Origin: CAZKUN01 sp964555935
GTDB lineage: Bacteria; Armatimonadota; Zipacnadia; Zipacnadales; VGFC01
Length of the DNA: 22,204 nucleotides
NCBI GenBank assembly: GCA_964555935.1
Contig: CAZKUN010000154.1
Coordinates: 1 to 22,204, forward strand
Direction: 5' to 3'
Shown here: in pieces, positions 6,996-14,717 of the stretch
Layout of the letters: every line of letters starts with the position of its first letter
How positions within the stretch are numbered: the stretch's first letter is position 1
Position numbers and translations under genes: made by a program
The notes under the pieces: model-generated
What the model saw: only the letters and a program-made list of their open reading frames with translations
Databases searched by the model: none
Told to the model about the DNA's origin: nothing

Positions 6996-9912
6996 ATGAA
7001 GCCCGTTCTCTCTGCCGGTCCCGTGACTGTTGTATACGCACTGTTGGTTGCCGGCGCGGGCGGCGCCGCCGACCTCCCGCCGCTCGGGGACGCCGCACTC
7101 GCGCCAGTGGACGTCGACTGGCTCATCCATCGGCCGGAGCGCCACGCCGAGGTCTTCGCCGGCCCAGGCGCGGATGAGGTCACGCTGACGAACGGCCTGA
7201 TCTCGCGCACGTGGCGCACGAGCCCCAATGGCGCGACCGTCGCGTTCGATAACCTGATGACCGGCGAGGCGATTCTGCGCGCCGTCCGACCCGAGGCCAG
7301 TATCACAATTGATGGCATCACGATGGACGTCGGAGGGCTGATCGGTCAGNNNNNNNNNNCCGTGGTAACCGAGAACGCGTTCACCGCGTGGAGCGTTCCT
7401 GACGCAACAGTGGCTGGACGACATGACCGCCGATCCCGCCGCCATGGAACTGGCGGGGATCGAGGTCGGCGAGCCGCAAGAGCGCTTCGCATGGGCTCGC
7501 GTCCGCCATCACGCGCCCGACGTCGAGTGGCCGCCAAAGGGCGCGAGCCTGCGCCTCGACTTCGAACCGAGCCCGAACTCGCGGCGGGCGTTCCACGACC
7601 TCCCTCCGAGCGCCACGGGGAGAGATGAACTCATCAGCGACACGTTCGACACGCTGGACGACGCATGGCGCATCCACGCGACAGACGCGCTGGCGTCTGC
7701 TTCGTTCATCAACGAGGGAAAGCCTGGCGAGATCGTTGCGCTGCAGAACACTGCCGTTTACGCCGAGCGCGATCTCCCGGCCGGAGCGCGGCTTGTCGAG
7801 GTCCGCATCGATCCCGGCACGGACCGCTCGGCAAGCTGGGGGCCCGGCATCGCGCTAGTCTGGCCGGACTACACGCTGAAGCTCAACTACCGTCCCGGGA
7901 TGGTCGCGACGGGCAAGCCGGACCACTTCGGCGTGTGGTGCCCAGACGCCGAGGGTTTGGTCACGTCGCCGAGCGATACCATCACTCCCGACGCGCCCGT
8001 CTGGCTGCGCATCCGGCTCGATGGCGCCGAGGCCAACTGCGAGGTCAGCACTGACGGCCAGCGCTGGTCGCACCTGGAGGGTGTCACTCTCCCGGATGAT
8101 ACTGGCGGCCCCGTCTCGCTGCGGGTCGGCAAGCTGAGTCGGACCGGGGCGGCGGATGACTTCTCAGTGCTCGGCGAGCCGGTGCGCCTGAAGGTGTTGA
8201 GCGTCGCCGCGTTTGGCGAGATGAACGACGCCGCTGCCGCTGAACTCGCCGCGCGCATGGATCGACTCGCGGGGCTTACGGTCTCGGTTCACTACGAGAT
8301 GTACGATGCCGTCCCCCTGCTGGCGAAGTGGATCACCGTGTCGAACGGGACCGACGAGCCCGTCCGCGTCGAGTCATTCACCAGCGAGATCCTGGCAGCC
8401 GTTGAGTACGAGTCCACGGTCGAGCGCGGCTCCAACGCAGCCCTCCCGAACATGCACGTGGAAGCCGACATGGAGTTCCACGGCGACTGCCCCGCCAACG
8501 CCAATGAGGTGGTCCACTGGGTCCCGGATCCGGATTACACGACTCAGGTCAACTACCAGCTCCAGGCTCCCGTGCTGCTCGAGTGCCGACCCAAACTCGG
8601 GCCGGACGTCACCATCGCCCCCGGCGATGAGTTCGAGTCATTCCGCACCTACGAACTCATCTACGATAGCACCCAGCGCGAGCGGAACGGCCTCGCGCTG
8701 CGGCGGATGTACCGCACCGTCGCGCCTTGGGCGACCGAGAACCCAATCATCATGCACAGCCGAAACTCCGACCCCGAATCGGTGAAGCTGTGCATCGACC
8801 AGTGCGCTGAGGTAGGCTTCGAGATGGTCATAATGACCTTCTGGAGCGGGTTCGACATGGAGAACACCGATCCCGCCTACCTCGCCGAGATCAAGGGCCT
8901 CGTCGATTACGCGCATGAGAGAGGCGTTGAGTTGGGCGGGTACTCGTTGCTCGCCAGCCGATCCGCGGGCCCCGAGCACGACGTCGTCGACCCCGAGACG
9001 GGGCGCACCGACCGCGCGTTCTTCGGTCATTCGCCCTGCCTCGAGAGCGAATGGGGACAAGACTACTTCCGCAAACTGACGACGTTCATCGAGGAGACAG
9101 GCCTGGATCTTCTCGAGCACGACGGCTCCTATCCGGGCGACGTCTGCGCGTCCACCAAGCACCCCGGACACGACGGTCTCGGAGATTCCCAGTGGCGCCA
9201 ATGGGTCAGGATCCGCGACTTCTACCACTGGTGTCGCGCGCGCGGCGCCTACCTCAACGTGCCTGACTGGTACTTCCTCAGCGGCTCCAGTAAGTCCGCG
9301 ATGGGTTACCGCGAGACGAACTGGTCGCTCCCGCGCGAGTGGCAGGTGATCCACGGCCGCCAGAACATCTACGACGGCACTTGGGAGAAGACGCCGAGCA
9401 TGGGCTGGATGTTCGTCCCGCTCGTTCAGTACCAGGGCGGCGGGGCCGCCGCGACGCTTGAGCCCCTCGCCGAGCATCTCGACGCATACGGCGCGCATCT
9501 CGCTCAGAACTTCGGCTCCGGCGTGCAAGCCTGCTACCGAGGGCCGAGGCTGTTTGACACCGACGAGACAAAGGCCGTCGTGGCAAAGTGGGTGGAGTTC
9601 TTCAAGCGCCACCGGGACATCCTCGAGTCAGACATCATCCACCTCCGCCGCCCCGACGCGCGCGGTATCGACGGCATCCTGCACGTGAATCCGTCGCTCC
9701 CGACCAAGGGCTTGGCGATGCTCTACAACTCGCTCGCAGAACCCGTCAGCGAGACGGTCACGCTGCCGCTCTACTACACGGGGCTGACAAAAATCGCCAG
9801 GATTCGCGAGCAAGACGGGCCGAGCCGCAAGTATCGGCTGGACCGCGATCACTCCGTGGACGTGAGGGTCGAGATCCCGCCCGAGAGCGCGACGTGGTTG
9901 ATCATCGAATGA
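6996..9912 (+). CDS. Secreted GH36/melibiase-like glycosidase, interrupted by an assembly gap
   Basis: The first 118 codons give a signal peptide (MKPVLSAGPVTVVYALLVAG...) and the start of a GH36-type beta-sandwich ending VGGLIGQ. The ten-N gap at 7350-7359 follows. The protein resumes in another frame around 7396 with AFLTQQWLDDMT and continues to the TGA at 9910-9912. A LamG-like module (about 7633-8180, from ISDTFDTLDDAW) is inserted in the beta-sandwich, which resumes with VSVHYEMYDAVPLLAKWITV, a typical GH36 stretch. The barrel contains WATENPIIMHSRNSD, MTFWSGFDME and LLEHDGSYPGDVC; the Asp encoded at 9121-9123 is the likely nucleophile by analogy with clan GH-D. Probably extracellular or periplasmic alpha-galactosidase-like activity. 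The frame difference and a TAA at 7366-7368 are best explained by gap size and poor contig-end sequence rather than a broken gene. Confidence 0.8.
7350..7359. other. Scaffold gap (ten Ns) inside the GH36-like gene
   Basis: Exactly ten Ns, a common placeholder for a gap of unknown size. The coding frame before and after differs, so the true gap is not ten bases if the gene is intact. The first 20-25 bases to the right, which include an in-frame TAA at 7366-7368, do not fit the protein well and may be contig-end error. Confidence 0.95.
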
Positions 9913-9926
9913 CGAGGGAGCCGCTC

Positions 9927-11075
9927 ATGCACGGGATCGACGATCTCATCGATGGACTGGTTGCGTACCTCGTCCGCTGTCAGCAGAGCGATGGCGAGCA
10001 CGCCGGCAGCTTCTGGAGCTAACTCGCCTACCACATTCCGCTGCTGGATTACCGCGCCGGTGGGAGCCATCATAACCGCACTGTGGGGAGTGCCGCGCTG
10101 GCGTTCATGCGGTTGGCCGACGGTTATCCGGATGCGGATCTCCGCTCGCGCGCCGAAGGGGCCTTCGACTGGATCGCCACGCGCCAGCACGATGACGGCG
10201 GGCTGGCGGAGATCGTGAATGGCGACCGCCCGTCGCAGTTTCACCTCGACCGCGAGCGCAGCTCCATTTCGCTAGGCATGGCCTGCCACGGCATGCACGC
10301 GAGCCTGCACTTGGGCCTGCCGCACAAGGACGCCTACCGTCGTTTCCTCGTCCAGGCAGCGCGCTGGCAACTCACCGTGGAAACGGATCCGGGCAACTTC
10401 CTTCACTCCGAGGGGTACCCACCCGACAAGCTGATCCTCAACGGATCAGCCCATGCCGCCGAGACGCTGCTCATTGCCGCCGAGTGGGCCGACGACGCGC
10501 CGGAGGCTGATGGCTTCCGTGCTGGCGCCGCACGCGCCATCGAGGCGATAGTACGGCTCCAGCGCGACAACGGGATGCTGCCCTACTCGAACTACGGGAA
10601 CGACAACAGCATCTCTTACACCGCGACCGTGGCATGGGTCTTCCAGAATCTCATCGATGCTGACCTGATGCCAACTGTCTTGCGCTGCGCGGTCGATGGC
10701 GCGCTCACTAGAGCCAATGCCTTCCTCCAATCCTGCGTCCGTGACGATGGGTCGATCGACTGGGACACGCACGAGAACCATGGACAGAAGTACCACACGT
10801 GGGTCTACGGGCTGATGGCGCGCGCCCTGGCATGGCACTCGGACGAGGCGGCGACGCGACTTGTCGGGTTCCTCCGGCGCGAGCTATACAACCCAGAGAA
10901 GCGTCTCTGCCGGCTGTATGACTTCCCCATCGGCGAGGAGCGCGATGTCTGCGGCAGGCAAGTGCTCAGCGAGGAGTTCCATGAGTGCGCGTACCACCAG
11001 GCTGACCTGTTGGAATGCCTGGTCGACACGCGGGCGTTGGCCACCGCGGCAGGTACCGGCCGCGGTGGCGGGTAA
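9927..11075 (+). pseudogene. (alpha/alpha)6-toroid-like protein gene with an in-frame TAA at codon 32
   Basis: ATG 9927 follows GAGGGAG by 6 nt and the preceding stop by 14 nt. The frame gives 31 residues ending GSFWS, a TAA at 10020-10022, and then continues without frame change as LAYHIPLLDYRAGG... to the TGA at 11073-11075 (382 codons in all). Both sides look like one protein: the downstream part keeps good composition for 350 codons, with QHDDGGLAE, DNGMLPYSNYGND and alternating helices as in six-hairpin glycosidase or cyclase toroids. No signal peptide, so cytoplasmic. Function unknown; unsaturated glycuronyl hydrolases and related GH families share this fold. A single-base change from GAA (Glu) would create the stop. 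It may be a recent nonsense mutation, a consensus error, or readthrough; a restart at the GTG at 10083 has no ribosome binding site. Confidence 0.75.
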
Positions 11076-11086
11076 TACTGGTTACC

Positions 11087-12316
11087 ATGGGGATCGAGAT
11101 TTGCGGAACTGGGCCAATTGGCGGACCGAGGCGGAGATCAGGCTTGCCGTATATCCTGTACCTGATCATTCTCCTGATGGGACTCGTATGGGCCCATCTG
11201 CCCCACACGCTGGCCCGCTTCCCCACGGATCACAGCCCTGCCTGGACGTATGCCCGGCTCCACACAGTCTTCGGCCTCGCGCTGGTTTATCTCGGCATCC
11301 GCGCGTTCCTGACGCTCGTGAAGCACGTCCGAGGGCACTGGGACTACATCTGGCTGGCGTGCGATCTTCTCCTCATCACGGTCGTCGTGATGCTCACGGG
11401 GGGCGTCCACAGCGACGCATCGCTGCTCTACCTCTGGCCGATCCTCACGGTACTCGTGAAGCGCCACGCGCGCGGCGCGGTCGGGATCGGGCTGTGTGTC
11501 CTTGCGCTGTTCGTCATCGCAGCCTGGCCCAAGGACTCCAGCCTCTTCGAAATCGGCAAGACCGTGTCCCGCGCCTTCGTGGTGGTGATCTACACAGCTA
11601 TTGCCGCCTGCTACGCCGGTATCGAGAAGGGGCGCGTCGAGGAGGTGGCGCGCCTGCGCGAGGAAGTCGCTCTCGGCGAGTACCGCACGACCCTGTCGCG
11701 CGAGATGCACGATGGCATTCAGAACGCGTTGGTGCGCATCGCCGCCCGTCTCGACCTTGCCCGTGGAATGCTCAATCAGGACGCCCAGCGCGCGGCTGAG
11801 ATGGCCGTCGACGAGACGCTCACCGTGCGTCAGGCCAGCGATGAATTGCGTTACCTTGTCCGGCGGCTCCGCTCTCCTGAACTCGACAACCAGGGCTTCG
11901 CCAGCGCGCTGCGCGACCACGTGGATGTCGTGGCGCAGAGCGTCTCCTACGAGGCGTCCGTTGAGGTCGAGGGAGAGCCCGTTCCCATGCCGGCCGATGT
12001 CGAGCAGGGGACGCTCCGCATCATCCAGGAAGCCCTCACCAACGCTGAGAAACACGCCCAGGCCCACCACGTCAAGGTCCACCTGATGTTCTCGCCAGGT
12101 CAGTTCCAGTGCCGCATCATCGACGATGGCGTGGGCTTCGACACAAGCCAACTACCCACGACACCCAGCGTCGAGGGCGGCTTCGGGCTCATCAGCATGC
12201 GCGAACGAGCTACGTCACTTGACGGAACGTTGGAAGTGACCAGCGCGCCCGGTGGCGGCAGCGAGATCACGCTCACCGCGCCACTCACAACCACCGAGAA
12301 CGCAGCCGCCGGGTAG
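11087..12316 (+). CDS. Membrane sensor histidine kinase, NarL/DegS type (HisKA_3 and HATPase_c)
   Basis: 409 residues from ATG 11087, 11 nt after the previous stop; the ribosome binding site is weak, suggesting translational coupling. About six transmembrane helices lie at 20-38, 57-78, 86-105, 110-126, 129-147 and 162-178, with only short loops, so sensing is probably within the membrane. A short coiled segment leads to the HisKA_3 dimerisation domain, with the phospho-acceptor H208 in REMHDGIQNAL. The ATPase domain has an N-box (EALTNAEKHA, N319), a G1 box (DDGVGF, 346-351) and a G2 box (GGFGL, 364-368). Such kinases normally pair with a LuxR-type response regulator, but none is present: the next gene is convergent and encodes an esterase. 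Its place at the end of the glycan operon suggests it senses envelope state or a breakdown product; this is inference. Confidence 0.93.
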   Translation: MGIEICGTGPIGGPRRRSGLPYILYLIILLMGLVWAHLPHTLARFPTDHSPAWTYARLHTVFGLALVYLGIRAFLTLVKHVRGHWDYIWLACDLLLITVVVMLTGGVHSDASLLYLWPILTVLVKRHARGAVGIGLCVLALFVIAAWPKDSSLFEIGKTVSRAFVVVIYTAIAACYAGIEKGRVEEVARLREEVALGEYRTTLSREMHDGIQNALVRIAARLDLARGMLNQDAQRAAEMAVDETLTVRQASDELRYLVRRLRSPELDNQGFASALRDHVDVVAQSVSYEASVEVEGEPVPMPADVEQGTLRIIQEALTNAEKHAQAHHVKVHLMFSPGQFQCRIIDDGVGFDTSQLPTTPSVEGGFGLISMRERATSLDGTLEVTSAPGGGSEITLTAPLTTTENAAAG

Positions 12317-12340
12317 CACTCCCACGCTTCAGGAGCGCCA

Positions 12341-13615
12341 TCAGGGCTCGATGTGGCTCTTCTCGATCAAGCCATTGACAAGCGCGCCCCAATCCTTCGG
12401 CACGGCATGCCCCATCGTCGGGTAGACCACGATCTTCCTATCATCGCTGGGGATCCCGTTGTAGGCCGCGTACACGCTCGTCGGCGGACATGTCCGGTCT
12501 ACCAGCCCAACAGTCACGACAACAGGGCACGTGATAGACTGAGCGAAGTGGGCCGCGTCATAGTATCCCGCCGTGGCCACGATGTCCGCGGCATCGGCCC
12601 CGGGGATCAATCTCGGCCAGCCACTCGCCCGACCGTAGAACAACCCCGCGTGGTAGCACAGGGCGGGCACGTTCGCGATGGCGCCGGTGACGCGATCGTC
12701 GAGCCCCGCCGCGACCAGCGTCGATCCGCCGCCCTGGCTCGAGCCGTTGACGATGACGTTCTTGCCGTCCCAATCCGCCTGAGCGCACATGAAGTCGATA
12801 CAACGGACGAAGCTCAAGAAGACACGCCGGTAGTAATACGTGTCGCGACTTTCGCGCCCTTGGTGGGGGTACAGTTGCAGCGCTCCGCCCTGGGCCGACA
12901 GCGCCGTATAGAACTCCTTCGACTCGGTGATCGGCTGGTCATGGACGCTGATGTTCACGCTCAGGAAGTCCCGTCCGCGATACACGGCCGGCCCCGTGGC
13001 ACTGACCCCCGCGCCCGGCACGGACAGAATCGCCGGGTACTTGCCCTCAGCCTTCGGCCGGCAGAACCAACCACGCACGCGGGACCCGGCAATGTTGGCC
13101 AGGCTCAGCTCGTACACGTCGACATCCTCCGTGCTACGAGCCTCGTCAAGGGCAATCTGAGCATCCATCGGGATCTCCGCCAGCGCTGCCTTCTCCGCAT
13201 TCCACCACTCCACGAAATCCGCCGGCGGATCTGTCGACTCAATGCCCTCGGGCGAGAACGCCGCTCCACCGATTCCACGAGCTTTCGCGTCGCCTTCGGC
13301 ATAGCTCACGTCCAGTCGCACGACTCCCGGCTCGTCCAGCGTCGCCTCAACGGATGCCTTGCCTGCCTCCAGCGCAACCTCGCTCTGGCCGAGGTCGCCG
13401 ACACCATCCAGCGTCAGCCGGCACTGCACCGTGCCGTCGGCTATCGGCGCGTCCTCGTCGCTCACCTCGATGGCGAAGACGACCGTTTCTCCACTCTCAT
13501 AAAGCCCGCTCTCGCGATCACACGTGACGTTGATCTTCGGCGCTGCGTGAGCCGCCGCGACAAACACCAACAATAATGCCACGACGCCGATTCTCATCCG
13601 CTTCATCTGGCCCAT
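12341..13615 (-). CDS. Secreted acetyl-xylan-esterase-like (AXE1/CE7-type) alpha/beta hydrolase with N-terminal Ig-like domain
   Basis: 424 residues from ATG 13615, which has GGAG 7 nt upstream. A signal peptide covers about residues 1-25 (hydrophobic VVALLLVFVAAAHAA, cleavage near AHA-AP). A beta-sandwich (about 27-118) is followed by an alpha/beta-hydrolase domain (about 155-424). The nucleophile elbow GSSQGG gives S293, with D373 in GLVDRTCPP and H403 in PTMGHAVP completing a normally spaced triad. RGWFCRP, YPAILSVPGAG and the DRTCPP motif match the AXE1 (CE7, cephalosporin-C deacetylase) family. It would remove acetyl groups from hemicellulose side chains or oligosaccharides outside the cytoplasm. 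It is convergent with the histidine kinase (24 nt between stops) and 201 bp downstream of the NHL gene, so it probably has its own promoter. Confidence 0.88.
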   Translation of the reverse strand: MGQMKRMRIGVVALLLVFVAAAHAAPKINVTCDRESGLYESGETVVFAIEVSDEDAPIADGTVQCRLTLDGVGDLGQSEVALEAGKASVEATLDEPGVVRLDVSYAEGDAKARGIGGAAFSPEGIESTDPPADFVEWWNAEKAALAEIPMDAQIALDEARSTEDVDVYELSLANIAGSRVRGWFCRPKAEGKYPAILSVPGAGVSATGPAVYRGRDFLSVNISVHDQPITESKEFYTALSAQGGALQLYPHQGRESRDTYYYRRVFLSFVRCIDFMCAQADWDGKNVIVNGSSQGGGSTLVAAGLDDRVTGAIANVPALCYHAGLFYGRASGWPRLIPGADAADIVATAGYYDAAHFAQSITCPVVVTVGLVDRTCPPTSVYAAYNGIPSDDRKIVVYPTMGHAVPKDWGALVNGLIEKSHIEP

Positions 13616-13746
13616 CAAGTGACTCCAATCTGAGGCGTGCATTGGCCAGCGCTATTCGACCGGCCCGAAGATACGGTCAGTTCGCCCAACACGGTGGCCA
13701 TACCTGGCTACATGCATCGTCACGGTCCCGTCGACATGCGGACCGC

Positions 13747-13785
13747 CCGCGTAGCCGCGGCATGCCCAAACGCAGGTCCTGCGTT
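13747..13785 (-). terminator. Two consecutive hairpins after the NHL gene
   Basis: The first hairpin met on the minus strand is AACGCAGG/CCTGCGTT (13769-13785, 32 nt past the stop), followed by TTT only. The second is CCGCG-TAGC-CGCGG (13747-13760). Their position fits the end of the three-gene secreted-protein operon. The short T-run leaves intrinsic termination uncertain. Confidence 0.4.
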
Positions 13786-13816
13786 CCAGTTGGATCTCAA
13801 CCCGGTCGGAGGCCCG

Positions 13817-14704
13817 TCAATACTTCTGGATTCTGTGGTTGTGCGTGTCGACGATGTAGAGGACTCCATCTGGCCCCGCGCTCACCCCACTGGGCCAGGC
13901 GAACTGCCCTTCTCCGGCGCCCCTGTCACCCCACTGCCTCAGGTGGGCGCCGCTGCTCGTGAACTTCTGGATGCGGTGGTTGCCCCGGTCCGCGACGTAT
14001 ACGTGTCCCGCCTCATCGACCGCGACTCCGGTCGGAGATCGAAACTGCCTCTCGTCACCGCCCTCGCGTCCCCACTTCGACAGGAAACTACCTCCGCTGG
14101 TGAACTTCTGAACCCGATCATTGCCTCGATCCGCCACGTAGACGTTCCCAGCGCTGTCGATGGCGATCCCGCTAGGCGACCTGAACTCGCCGTCACCACT
14201 CCCCTCGCGCCCCCACTTTGCCAGGAAGCTGCCCCCGCTGGTGAACTTCTGGATGCGGTTATTGCCTCGATCCGCTACGTACACGTTGCCCGCCGCGTCG
14301 ATGGCTATCCCGCTCGGGGATCGGAGTTCCGCCTCACCATCGCCCTCGGCTCCCCAGGCGGCTAGGAAGGTCCCGCCTCCGGTGAGTTTCTGGATGCGGC
14401 TGTTGCCCCGGTCCGCCACGTAGACGTTGCCCCCCGCGTCGAGCGCGATCCCGCTCGGCGACCGAAACTGCCCCTCGCCACTGCCCTCAGTGCCCCACTC
14501 GGTGAGGAACGAGCCTCCGCCGGTGAGCTTCTGGATGCGATGGTTGCCCCGATCCGCCACGTAGACGTTCCCGGCGCCATCCACCGCGATGGCAGCGGGG
14601 TAGGCAAACTGACCTTCGCCGCTGCCCCGCTCACCCCACGTCGCGAGCGGCGTGGAGCTTCCAAGGAGGCTCAGTGCCAATGACGCGAGCCAGAGATGGT
14701 TCAC
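13817..14704 (-). CDS. Secreted six-blade NHL-repeat beta-propeller
   Basis: 295 residues from a GTG at 14704. This start is set by AGGAGGGG (14710-14717) 5 nt upstream, which fills the 13-nt spacer after the previous gene's stop. A short hydrophobic N-terminus (NHLWLASLALSLLGSS) with no Lys or Arg may be an unusual signal peptide. The rest is six NHL blades of exactly 47 residues (20-66, 67-113, 114-160, 161-207, 208-254) with the last one cut to 41 (255-295). The consensus is WG..GSGEGQFRSPSGIAVD..GNVYVADRGN.RIQK. The protein is nothing but blades, so it is a binding propeller and not an enzyme. It is the third gene of an operon with the FW-like and beta-helix proteins, which suggests a joint extracellular assembly or ligand-binding role. 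Ligand unknown; NHL proteins bind proteins, glycans or RNA. Confidence 0.9.
   Translation of the reverse strand: MNHLWLASLALSLLGSSTPLATWGERGSGEGQFAYPAAIAVDGAGNVYVADRGNHRIQKLTGGGSFLTEWGTEGSGEGQFRSPSGIALDAGGNVYVADRGNSRIQKLTGGGTFLAAWGAEGDGEAELRSPSGIAIDAAGNVYVADRGNNRIQKFTSGGSFLAKWGREGSGDGEFRSPSGIAIDSAGNVYVADRGNDRVQKFTSGGSFLSKWGREGGDERQFRSPTGVAVDEAGHVYVADRGNHRIQKFTSSGAHLRQWGDRGAGEGQFAWPSGVSAGPDGVLYIVDTHNHRIQKY
13820..14647 (-). repeat. Six tandem 141-bp repeats coding for NHL blades
   Basis: Units at 14507-14647, 14366-14506, 14225-14365, 14084-14224, 13943-14083 and a shortened last unit 13820-13942 (123 bp). The period is exactly 141 bp with no indels. Blades 2-4 are closest to each other; the first and last are the most divergent, as expected for internal amplification. 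Confidence 0.95.
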
Positions 14705-14717
14705 CCCAGCCCCTCCT

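Noticed and set aside
9927..11075. Selenocysteine or pyrrolysine recoding at the internal stop
   Set aside because: The codon is TAA, which is neither the Sec (TGA) nor the Pyl (TAG) codon.
11138..12151. 337-codon minus-strand open frame opposite the histidine kinase
   Set aside because: The plus strand has all kinase boxes in order; the minus frame is a shadow.
12353..13576. 407-codon plus-strand open frame opposite the esterase gene
   Set aside because: The minus strand carries a complete Ser-Asp-His hydrolase with signal peptide; the plus frame has no domain and shadow composition.
13820..14647. CRISPR-like or other non-coding tandem array
   Set aside because: The 141-bp repeats are contiguous, in frame, and encode NHL blades; there are no spacers.
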